DNA from: Triticum aestivum
Lineage: Eukaryota > Streptophyta > Magnoliopsida > Poales > Poaceae
NCBI RefSeq assembly: GCF_018294505.1
Contig: NC_057796.1
Span: forward strand, 270,698,982-270,762,981
Reading direction: 5' to 3'
Length of the DNA stretch: 64,000 bases
The notes under the pieces were generated by a model. That model saw only the letters and a program-made list of their open reading frames with translations. It did not search any database and was not told where the DNA came from. Below, one piece after another: positions 9,319 to 18,863 of this stretch. The position numbers were made by a program, and so were the translations under genes. Each line of letters opens with the position of its first letter. The stretch's first letter is position 1.

Positions 9319-12300
9319 TCATGGGTAGAACTTCCGGAGGTGCTAGATGTTCCAGGCGTTCTGGATGGGGACCCCGTCCTGCGTCTCTAGGCGCACGGCA
9401 CCAGGCCTGGAGACGTGGACGACTTTAAACGGGCCCTCCCACATGGGTGAAGCTTATGCAGCCCTTCCTTGGAGAGCACCCGCCTTAGGACGAGGTCACC
9501 CACCTCGAGCGTCCTAGAGCAGACGCTGCGACAGTGATACTGTCGCAGTGCCTGCTGGTATCTTGCCGCTCGAAGCGTGGCTTCGCGGCGGCGTTCCTCT
9601 CCCAGCACGAGGTCCATCCCCCGCATGGCGTCCTATTGCGCCTCATCAAACGCTAGGACCCGTGTGGAGCGATGCTTGACCTCGTGAGGGAGAACCGCTT
9701 CTACTCCGTAGACGAGGAAGAACGGGGTCTCGCCTGTTGGCTTGGTGGCGGTGGTGCGGATGGACCATAGCACAGACTGGAGCTCATCGTGCCAGCCCCT
9801 GCCGCAGGCCTCGAGCTTCTTCTTGAAGGTCCTAGTCTTGAGGCCTCTAGGACCTCCGTGTTGGCGCGTTCGACCTGACCATTGCTCCTAGGGTGTGCCA
9901 CCGAAGCATAGCAGATCCGCGTTCCAAGGTTAGCACAATATGTCTTGAAGAGATTGCTAGTGAACTGCGAGCCGTTGTCGGTGATGATGCGATTAGGGAC
10001 CCCGAACCGGCTCACGAGACCCTTGATGAACTTGACCGCAGATCCGGCCGGGATGGTTCAGACAACTTTTACCTCCGCCCATTTGGTGAACTTGTCGATT
10101 GCGACGTAGAGGTAGCAGTAGCCCCCAGGCGCTCGAGGGAACGGGCCTAAGATATCAAGCCACCAGACTGCAAATGGCCACGAGAGCGGGATGGTCTGGA
10201 GGCCCTGAGCTGGCTGATGGATCTGCTTGGCGTGGAATTGACAGGCCTCGCAGGAATTCACCAGCTCAGTCGCGTCGTTGAGCACCGTAGGCCAGTAGAA
10301 CCCGCTGCGGAATGCCTTGCCGACGAGGGTGCGTGATGACGAGTGGTGTCCGCAGTCTCCGCCGTGTATGTCAGCCAGCAACTCGTTCCCCTGTTCCCTG
10401 GAGATACAACACAAGGAAACGTCATTCGGCCGCTTCCTGTATAACTCACCATCCTGGATGCAGTACGCTGTGGCCTGTCGGGACACGCGCTCCGTGTCCT
10501 CCTCTTTCTCCGGCAGCGTCCCTTGCACCAGGTATTCCTTGAACTCCTTGGTACAGCACCCCTCCTGAGGCTCAAGCGCCAGGAGTAGGCACGCTGCCGA
10601 GGTCGAGCCGCAGGCCGGGGCTCCCGAGGCAGGTGGTTGGGGGAGCTCCTCCCGAGGCGGCGCCGGCCTCGAAAGCGGAGGTGCTGACGACGGCTTGAAG
10701 AGCCATTCCTCGAAGACGCCAGGCTATTGGGGTAGTTGCTTGGATGCTCTTTTGGCAATGTCGTCGGCCTCCTTGTTGGTGCCACGGGGCACGTGCTGCA
10801 ATTCTAGACCCAGGAACTGCTTTTCTATTTTGCGTACCTCCGCGAGGTATGCCTCCGTGTGCTCGTCCCTTGGCTCGTATACCTTATTGGAGAAGTTGAC
10901 GAGGAGCTGTGAGTCACCCCTGATGGTGAGGCGCTTCACCCCTAGGGCCACCGCAGCCTTAAGGCCAGCTATGAGGCCTTCGTACTCCGCGATGTTGTTG
11001 GACACCTTCTCGCCCTGCTAGAAGCAGAGCTGCACGACGTAGTAGAGCTTGTCCTGAGTGGGCGAGATGAGCACCGCTCCAGCCCCCGCGCCCTGGCGTG
11101 CAAACGCGCCATCGAAATACATAAGCCAGCCGTCGGGCGCTTCACTTCCCGGCGAGAGGGATCGATCCTCGCCTGCTTCAAGCCCCAGGGCGTCCGTTCA
11201 TTCTGCCATGAAATCGGCGAGCGCGGCTCCCTTGATGACCCTGGTTGTGCTGAACTCCAGCTGGAATGCCTGCAACTCAATCTTCCATTCGGCGACCCTT
11301 CCAGCAGCGTTGGGGCTCCTGAGTACCCTCTCCAGCGGGTAGGCCGACACGACCTTGATTGGATGACCTTGAAAGTAGTGTCGTAGCTTACGCGAGTCCA
11401 CCCAGAGCGTGAGCAAGAGCTTCTGAGGCATGGGGTATCATGCCCTTGCATCCCGCAGTACCGTGCTGACGAAATACACTGGGTGCTCGACGTGGGCGGG
11501 CGCGTCAACAGGGCCTACGTCTGTCGGAGGTTGAGGCGCCTCCAGAGGCGATGGAACCCCCGGAGCCTGGTCGCTCATTGGGGCCTCTGCAGGCCCAAGG
11601 GCACCATCTTGCTGGGCCTGGTCATCCGTTGGCGTTGCTGCAGCCCTTGCGGTGCCCTCCGGGTCCTGTATCGCCCCGGCTGGAGGCGTGGCTCGTTGCG
11701 ACGTATCCTTGGCCCGACGCTCTTCCTGAACCACAACCAGAGCTGCGTTGGCAGAGTAAGTAGTGGCAGCAAGGTAGCGCACCAGGGGCTCGAGAGGGCG
11801 GGGCACCACCATCACCGAAGGGCTGGTCAGGTATCTCTTGAGGTCTTGAAACGCTTGGTCAGCCTCCGGGGTCCACTCAAATGGGCCCTTCTTCTTCATC
11901 AGCTTGAAGAATGGTAGGGCGTGCTCTCCCAGCTTGGAGATGAAGCGCCCTAGCGAAGTCACGCAGCCGGCAAGCTTCTGCACCTCCTTGAGGGTTTGCG
12001 GTGGGCTCATGTCTTCGATCGCCTTGACCTTCTCTGGGTTGGCCTTGATCCCCCTGTGGGACACGAGGAAGCCCAGCAGCTTGCCGGAGGGGACACCAAA
12101 CACGCACTTCTCCGGGTTGAGCCGCAAGTCCACCTGGCGTAGGCTCGCGTAGGTCTCCTCGAGGTCCTGAATCAAAGTTCTCGCCTCCCGAGACTTTACC
12201 AAAATGTCGTCGACGTAGGCTTCATCGTTCCTCCCGAGCTGCTGACCCAGGGCGATGTGCATCAGCTATTGGAAGGTCGCGCCTGCGTTGCGCAGCCCGA

Positions 12301-13400
12301 ATGGCATCCAAGTGTAGCAGTACACCCCGCACGGGGTTAGGAAGGCTATCTACTCCACATTCTCTACCGCCATCTTGATCTGGTGATAGCCTGAAAACAC
12401 ATCCAGGAAGCATAGCAGGTCGCACTCGGCGGTGGATTCAACGATCTGGTCGATGCGTGGAAGCGGAATGGATCTTGGGGACGGCCTTGTTGAGGTTGGT
12501 GAAGTCGACACACATGCGCTCTTTCCCGCCTTTCTTTGGCATGACGACGGGGTTCGCCAGCCACTCGGGGTACCGAAGCTCGCGAATGACACCTGCTGCC
12601 TCCAGCTTGCGGGTTTCCTGGACGATGAAGTACTGCTTCTCTATGGACTGTCGCGGTGCTTTCTGCTTCACAGGGCGCACATTGGGGCACACCCTCAAGT
12701 GATGCTCGATTACCCCTCTTGGGACCCCTACCAGCTGTTTCTGTTCCCAGGCGAATACTTCCTTGTTTGCGCGCAAGAACTTCACCAATGCCTCCTCTTG
12801 TTTCGGGTCGAGGTTGGCACCTATGGTGAAGGTTGCTCCAGAGGACCCATCTTCCTCGACCGACACCTGCTTGGTTTCTGCCCGATCTTGAGTGAACAAC
12901 TGCTTCTTCTTAGCTGGTGCGGCCTCCTTAACTCCAGAGGTGACCTCGTCGGCCGGTCGTGCTGCCACGGCGGTTTTGAGGGCAAGCCTGAGCGCTACCA
13001 GAGCTTCCTTGGTATCTCCAACTACGGTGAGGACGTCCTTGCTCCCGGGCATCTTCATGTGGTTGTAGGCCGGATGGGTTGCCGCCATAAACCGAGCCAG
13101 AGCCGGGTACCCGAGGATGGCGTTGTTCGGGACGCCAATACGGGCGATGTCAAAGTCGATCAGCTCAGTGCGATAGTTGTCGCGGGTGCCGAAGGTCACG
13201 AGAAGACGGATCTACCCCAGGGGGCTGGTGGATCCGCCGCCGACCCCGGAGAAGGGCTTGCTGGGGTGGAGCCGCTCGAGTGGCATGCGAAGGAGGCTAA
13301 AAGCCTCCACAAAGAGCACGTTGAGGCCGGCACCGCCGTCGATGAGGGTCTTGCTGACAGCTATGCTGCAGATGGTGGGCGCACAAAGCATTGGGAGCAC
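9319..13400 (-). pseudogene. pol: pol of Gypsy-2: protease, RT, RNase H, archaeal-type RNase H, integrase
   Basis: Protease active site LIDGGAGLN at about 13329-13346. RT: PVVMPKKGGKERMCVDFTNL near 12510-12560 and the catalytic YVDD at 12206-12217. A first RNase H region lies near 11250-11600. The second, archaeal-like RNase H is at 11005-10724 (NNIAEYEGLIAGLKAA, then RGDSQLLVN). Integrase has an HHCC finger around 10440-10240, WWLDILGPF near 10150, TDNGSQF near 9975 and NGQVERAN near 9880, so all three catalytic acidic residues are present. The C-terminal domain ends HLRKFYP with TGA at 9319-9321. Damage includes TAG at 13212-13214, a frameshift near 12460, and stops at about 12263, 11438, 11198 and 10058, so no full product is possible. 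Confidence 0.88.
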
Positions 13401-13999
13401 GCCCGAGCCGACGGTGGTGATAGGGTGATCCCCCGAGTCGAAGGTCAGGTCGGCCTTGGGCGCCGCCCAACCCGGGGGAGCTCCCTGCCGCGCGGAAGCG
13501 TGGCCGATCTGGCGAAAGAACGGCTTGGTGTGACGGCCCGAGGGAGGCGCTTGCGAGCCGCCGAGGAGGGCAGCGACAGCGAGGGGCGCTGGTGCCGCGA
13601 AGCGCGCAACGAAGAGGCCGCGTAGCTCCTTTCAAGATGCCACCATGGATCCTGGAAAGTTGAGCAGCCAGGCGCGCGGTGCACCAGCGAGGGCCATGGG
13701 AAGCCAGTTGGCCATGACCTTGTCGTCGTTCCCAGCCTTCAGGACGGCCTCTTCATACGCCAGCAGGAAGGCCGACGGGTCCGCCACGCTGTCGTAACGC
13801 GGCGGCATCTCTGGCTTGAACTTGGGTGGCCACTGCACCCGCCGCAAGGCGGGGGCCAAGGCTCTGAGCCCCTGCCCCCGCTATGGGCATCTGTCGTCGC
13901 AGCCAGAAGAGCAACGCCGACCATGGAGGCAAGGCGCGGTGATCGCGGAGTGTGGATTGACGGAAGGAAGGCTTCGGCGCACCCCTACCTGGCGCGCCA
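13401..13999 (-). pseudogene. gag: Shortened gag of Gypsy-2, joined directly to protease
   Basis: The capsid-like part reads PRYDSVADPSAFLLAYEEAV and VMANWLPMALAGAPRAWLLN (about 13859-13650). A TGA follows at about 13632-13634, then ELRGLFVARF. Only about 45 further residues separate it from the protease, with no zinc knuckle. The reading frame runs from gag into protease, so the C-terminal half of gag was lost without a frame change. The N-terminus is unclear because the frame used upstream of 13860 has no good ATG. Confidence 0.7.
13982..13999 (-). other. Primer-binding site of Gypsy-2
   Basis: Minus strand TGGCGCGCCAGGTAGGGG, two bases inside the 5' LTR end. The position fits a tRNA primer site; I do not assign the tRNA. 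Confidence 0.6.
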
Positions 14000-14001
14000 A
14001 A

Positions 14002-14895
14002 TGTCGGATTTCGGGTTCCGGCAAAACCCTTGAGGTTCGAACACTGGGGTGCGCACAAAGATCTCTCCTCCCCCTAGCACTCTCCCTCACCGCGATCTCA
14101 AGGCTCAGCGCGTCGAACTCGCAGAACAAAGGGACACATGGTTTATACTGGTTCGGGCCACCGATGTGGTGTACCCTACTCCAGTGTGGTGTGCTGGATT
14201 GCCTCTTGGGCTGAGGAAGAACAATTACAAGGGAAGAACAACCTCCTCAGGAGAGGTGCTCTTGTGCTTGGTGAGTTTGTGTGGATGAGGATGATCTGAA
14301 TGGCCCAGGATCAGTTGCCTCCTACTGTGGTGGCTAGCCCTATTTATAGTGGCCCTGGTCCTCTTCCCAAATGCTGGCGGATAGGGATGCCACAACGGCC
14401 AAATTTGAAGGGAGACAACTAGTACAAGTTATCCTGACTAAAGCTGGTCTTCGCCTGCCAAAGGCTCTGGTGGTGACGCCGTCTTGGGCTCCACGGTGCC
14501 CTCCGTCCTGCCGTCCTGCTGGTCTTGGTCTCCTTGCACTGATATGGAAACCTTTGCCTGATGCCTCGGGACTCCTCGCCTGCGCTTGTCTCTTTAGCAC
14601 CAAAGAGGAAACGAGGACACTGTGCGCGCTGGCGCCGGCTTGGCCCCGGTCGTCATGGCTTGCGTCACAGAAACTTCGCGAGGTGCCCCTTGCCTCGATC
14701 TCTCCGCCCCTCGCGAGCCAGCCTGGTGCGACCGCCCTCGAGGAGGTCTTGCGTCGTCCGCCTCGTGAGGCTTGGCCCCTCGCGAGGGTCTTGAGTGTTT
14801 GCTGGTGAAGATGGGCCATACAGGGCCGCTGGTAGAGCCGCGTCGTGGGCCGCAGGCAGGCAAGTCTGGGGACCCCCGTTCCCAGGACGCCGACA
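14002..14895 (-). repeat. 5' LTR of Gypsy-2
   Basis: 894 bp, TGTCGG...CCGACA on the plus strand, homologous to 6462-7340. Contains CTATTTATAG at 14339-14348. Flanked by the target duplication at 14896-14900. Confidence 0.9.
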
Positions 14896-16693
14896 AGAAT
14901 CATTAGTGGAATCAAGAGAACTACTAGAAGCAACAATATTGGATTTAACATTGTTATTCTTACTACTAAATAAGAATCTTTCTTGCTCTTATTGCTAGAT
15001 TTTACTTGTGGCATATAAGTAGACAAGAGTAAACGCTTGGCAACATAAGAAGAACTCTTCTTTCAAAAATCATCATTGATAGCTTTTAGGAACCCATGCT
15101 CTTGCTCTAAATTTAGCTTCTCGAAGCATAGCTTCTCATGAGTCCTTAGGAGCTCCCTATGATCCTCTAGAGTTGTTTCATGAGCTAACTTAAGAGTGTT
15201 TAGTTCTTTAGTTAGACGCTCAATCTCCTTCTTATCATTGTCATTTGTTTCATCTTGATTAGCATGATTATTAGCAAGTTCATCATTGTTTTCATCACTA
15301 GTGTTGTCAACAAGTAAATCATCATCACCTAGCGAATCATCTTCATCACTACTGACATAACCATACTCAGGGTGTGATACCTTAGGGCCTTTAGCCATGA
15401 AGAATCTTCCAATTCCTTCATTTGGTGAGTCAAATATGTCATAGGAGTTGGTTGACACAAGTGCAAGATCGGCAACACCTTCATCTTGATTATATTTGGA
15501 GTCGGAGTGATAGATTCTCTCGGAGTAGTTGTCGGAGTCGGAACTGTAAACCCATTCACCAATGTGAGCTTGATGTCTTCATCTTGGGTATAGCTCTTTG
15601 ATGACTTGTCCTTCCTTTCCGAATCCTTGCTTCTACGAGAGGGTCTTCGTTCATAACGATCATCTCTATTCCTTCTCTCTCTTGGAGGTGATTCATCTCT
15701 TCTACTCCTCTTTTTTGGTGAATATTCTCTTTTCTTGTAGGGAGTCATACACTCATTGGAGTAGTGTCTGGGTCTTCCACAATTGTAGCAATTACGATCA
15801 TGACTAGAAGATCTTTTGTCATTGTAGGACCTTGACTTGGAGCTTCTCTCTTTGCTTCTATTTTTGTAGAACTTGTTGAAGTTATTCACATTTAAGCTCA
15901 ATTCTTCATTGGAGACTAGCTTGTCACTTGATGTTGTAGGAGCATCACTTGAAGCTTTGTAAGCACCACTTGACTTGTCATGAAGCTCATCCTTATCCTT
16001 GAGTGACATCTCATGAGCGACAATTATACCAATGACTACCGTTGGCTTGAGATCCTTGCAGTTGGGCATCATTTGGATCAAGGTGCACATGGTATCATAT
16101 TTTCCATCCAAGGCTCTTAGGATCTTCTTGATGATGAATTTGTCGGTCATCTCTTCTCTTCCTAAGCAGGCAATCTCATTTGTGATGAGAGCAAGCCTAG
16201 AGTACATCTCGGCGACTCCTTCACCATCCTTCATTTTGAACTTGTCAAGTTGACTTTGAAGCACATCCAATTTGGATTGCTTGAAGGACTCGGTACCTTC
16301 GTGCATATCAACCAAAGTATCCCAAATTTCCTTTGCATTCTCAAGGCGGCTGATTTTATTGAATTCTTCGAGGCACAATCCATTGAAGAGAATATCGCAG
16401 CTTGAGCATTGTATTGCAACATCTTCAATTCATCTACGGTGGCTTCACGATCCGGTTCTTTTCCATCCTCGAAGTATTCACCTTCCAAGCCAATACAAAC
16501 AACGGCCCAAGTGGCATGGTTATGACCAAGAATACACATTTTCATCTTATGCTTCCAACTAGCAAAATTTGTACCAGCAAAATAAGGACATCTATGGTGG
16601 TAATTTCCCTCGCTAGACGCCATACTCTCCTAGGTTGTGAAACCAAGGCTATGATCACCAAAGCTATGGAAATCAAGGAAAATGGAGACTAAA

Positions 16694-16706
16694 GCTCTGA
16701 TACCAC
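16694..16706 (-). other. Primer-binding site of the copia element
   Basis: Minus strand TGGTATCAGAGCT, the initiator Met-tRNA complement common to copia elements, one base inside the LTR end (CTACA at 16708). Confidence 0.8.
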
Positions 16707-16707
16707 T

Positions 16708-18233
16708 TGTAGGATCAAAATTAGGTCTAGAGTGGGGGTGATTAGACTACTTGACCAAATAAAAATCTAACCTTTTCCCAATTTTAGTTGTGGGCATAGT
16801 TTAGCAATTAGCACAAGTCAAGCAATCAACCTACACATGCAATTCTAAGAGTGTAGCAGCGGAAAGTTAAACATTGCATATGAAGGTAAAGGGAAGGGTT
16901 TGGAGAGTGCAAACGCAATGGAGACACGGAGATTTTTGGCGTGGTTCCGATAGATGGTGCTATCGTACGTCCACGTTGATGGAGACTTCAATCCACGAAG
17001 GGTAACGGCTGCACGAGTCCACGGAGGGCTCCACCCACGAAGGGTCCACGAAGAAGCAACCTTGTCTATCCCACCATGGCCATCTCCCATGAAGGACTTG
17101 CCTCACTTGGTCAACTCCACAACTTGAAGGAGGATCCCAAGTGTCACCTAACCAATCTAGGGGACACCACTCTCCAGAAGGTAATAGATGGTGTGTTGAT
17201 GATGAACTCCTTGATCTTGTGCTTCAAATGATAGTCTGCCCAACACTAAACTCTCTCTCACAGATTTGGATGTGGTGGAAAGATGATTTGAGTGGAAAGC
17301 AACTTGGGGAAGGCTAGAAATCAAGATTCTTGTGGTACGATTGGTATATCTTGATCTCAACACATGAGTAGGTGGTTCTCTCTCAGAAAATGTATGCTGC
17401 AAGAGTAGGCACGTTTTGATGGCTCTCTCACAAATGGAGAAGGGGGTGGACGGGCATATATACCCTCCACACAAAATCCAACTGTTACACACATTTGACC
17501 GAACTCGGCCAGACAGAATACAGGAACTCGGTGAGACCGATTTAGTTAAAAATGTGAATGTTAGGAATCTCGGTGGGAATGATTGGAACAACTCGGTGGG
17601 ACCGATGTGCTAGGGCTTAGGGAAAACATCAACTCAGTGGCACTGATTGCATCAACTCGGTGAGACCGAAGTGAAGCAATAAGACGTCATAGCGAATGTG
17701 AAGCCAACTCGGTGAGACCGATTGCACTGACTCCGTGGGACCAAAATAGTGCAACAAGTCACAGCACACCAGCAAGGCCATCTCGGTGAGACCGAGATCC
17801 GTATTGGTGTGACCGAACTGTTAGGCTTTCTGGCAGTGGCTATGTCAACTCGGTGGCTCCAGATAGGATGAATCGGTGGGGCCGAGTTGGAGTTTGGGAT
17901 TTAAACATATTTGGAATGAGAAAGTGGTTGAGGGCTTTGAAGCAATATCACTAAGCACTTTGAGCAAGTAAGCCATTAAGAAACACCTCATCCCCTTTTA
18001 ATAGTATTTGCTTTCCTATGGACTCAATGTGATCTTGGGTCACTAAAAGTAAAATGAAGAGTCTTGAGCTTTTGCCAATATGTGTCCTTAGCATTTTGAG
18101 GGGTCCACATTCCTAGTCCATTCCATGCCATTCATTGAACTCTCCGAAATATTTAGCTTGAAAGAATATTTGTTCAATGAGCTATATGTTGTTATGAATT
18201 ACCAAAACCACCCGGGTATTAGTTGCACTTTCA
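16708..18233 (-). repeat. 5' LTR of the non-autonomous copia element
   Basis: 1526 bp; on the minus strand it starts TGAAAGTGCAACT and ends TCCTACA before the primer-binding site. Bases 17500-17892 carry about eleven degenerate copies of CTCGGTGAGACCGA. The right end joins Athila LTR sequence. Confidence 0.75.
17500..17892. repeat. Cluster of short palindromic motifs, consensus CTCGGTGAGACCGA
   Basis: About eleven copies, spaced 20-60 bp, each an imperfect inverted repeat TCGGT-NNN-ACCGA. They are irregularly spaced with non-conserved separators. They lie in the LTR and may form hairpins or bind protein; the function is unknown. Confidence 0.7.
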
Positions 18234-18341
18234 CTAGTAGTGTTGATTACATCTTGTAGTTGATTACTATATGGTTTATTTGGTGGAACATTATATGTTT
18301 AGATCAATTGTTCTATTTAATACCCCTATGATCTTGAGCAT
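18234..18341 (+). repeat. Athila-2 5' LTR, middle fragment
   Basis: It matches Athila-1 LTR positions around 4114-4216. The LTR continues at 55512 after CACTA-1, and CAT at 18339-18341 is repeated at 55509-55511. The first part of the LTR must lie left of the copia insertion, outside the window. Confidence 0.8.
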
Positions 18342-18574
18342 CACTACTGCAGGATGCTGCTAACGCGACACTACGATCATAGACCCTTCAACGAAACTAT
18401 GTGTGATGCAATAATTGCAAACGGTGGTGTAAAAAACCCGTCAAAAAAGGCGCAAAACGTTTGCGATGACGGATGCATCAAACACGGTTTAGATTTTAGT
18501 TGCGTGTGCGAATTCAGGGGATACGGTTCAGTTCAATTAACCATTTTAGATGAGGAGGAACAAAAGAAACGGGC

Positions 18575-18826
18575 AGCTAGATGAAGGTGTGTGCGATATA
18601 CAGCATACGGTTCACTCGGATGAACTGTTTGTGATTACGCAACAGAAAAAAACAGTCAGCCAGATGAAGGTGTGTGCGATGTGCAGCATACAGTTCACGC
18701 GGATGAACTATTTGTGATTAGGCAACACAAAACAAACGGTCAGCCAGATCAAGGTGTGTGCGATGTACGACATGCGGTTCACCCGGATGAACTGTTTGCG
18801 TTGAGACAAGAGAACAGAAACGGTTC
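18575..18826. repeat. Subterminal tandem repeat of CACTA-1, three copies of about 84 bp
   Basis: Copies begin at 18575, 18658 and 18742 (spacing 83 and 84). Each contains AGATGAAGGTGTGTGCGAT or a close variant and CGGTTCACNCGGATGAACTG. Subterminal repeats are the normal binding sites of CACTA transposition proteins. Confidence 0.85.
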
Positions 18827-18863
18827 AATATAACAAATACCATAAGTATTGCAAGGTTCAAAT

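Larger units (their letters stand above)
6462..14895 (-). mobile_element. Gypsy-2: complete Tat-lineage gypsy retrotransposon, TSD AGAAT
   Basis: This 8434-bp element on the minus strand has both LTRs (14002-14895 as 5', 6462-7340 as 3') ending TGTCGG...CCGACA. A perfect 5-bp target duplication AGAAT lies at 6457-6461 and 14896-14900. It sits inside the gag of the copia element. Pol order is PR, RT, RNase H, second RNase H, integrase, that is Ty3/gypsy order. The second, archaeal-type RNase H marks the Tat lineage. Between pol and the 3' LTR lies an ORF on the opposite (plus) strand. The two LTRs look about 95% identical, with one indel of about 17 bp near 14761-14777. Confidence 0.93.
5998..16623 (-). 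pseudogene. gag: gag of the non-autonomous copia element, interrupted by Gypsy-2
   Basis: Two parts: 16623 to 14896 and 6461 to 5998. The start MASSEGNYHHRCPYFAGTNF is the usual copia Gag opening. A UBN2/Gag-capsid-like region follows (16378 to about 15950), then a zinc knuckle CYNCGRPRHYSNEC at about 15790-15749, an Arg/Ser-rich stretch, and a coiled-coil-like segment (about 15250-15080). After the insertion come SLKGIIEKGVYKSLAGSKQ and a C-terminal end PKKKN before TAG. Damage: a frameshift near 16370, another near 15480, stops near 15063 and at 6175-6177, and the 8.4-kb Gypsy-2 insertion. With one copy of the AGAAT duplication removed, the two halves join in frame. Confidence 0.8.
4969..18233 (-). 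mobile_element. Non-autonomous copia-type element (gag only), split by Gypsy-2
   Basis: Minus orientation. The 5' LTR is at 16708-18233 and the primer-binding site is at 16694-16706. A long gag runs left from 16623, is interrupted by Gypsy-2 (6462-14895) and resumes from 6461 to a stop at 5998-6000. No protease, integrase or reverse transcriptase is visible, so the element depended on a partner for movement. The 3' LTR is not recognisable. Bases 4969-5210 hold TCGGTNNNACCGA-type motifs like those in the 5' LTR and may be a remnant. The right end meets Athila LTR sequence at 18234, placing the insertion inside the Athila-2 LTR. Confidence 0.75.

Noticed and set aside
12432..13625. 397-codon plus-strand ORF
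   Set aside because: Lies exactly opposite the Gypsy-2 protease-RT and has no recognisable domain; GC-rich antisense frames stay open by composition.
17500..17892. Regularly recurring short palindromes that might suggest a CRISPR array
   Set aside because: Plant nuclear DNA; repeats are degenerate and spacing is irregular, inside an LTR.
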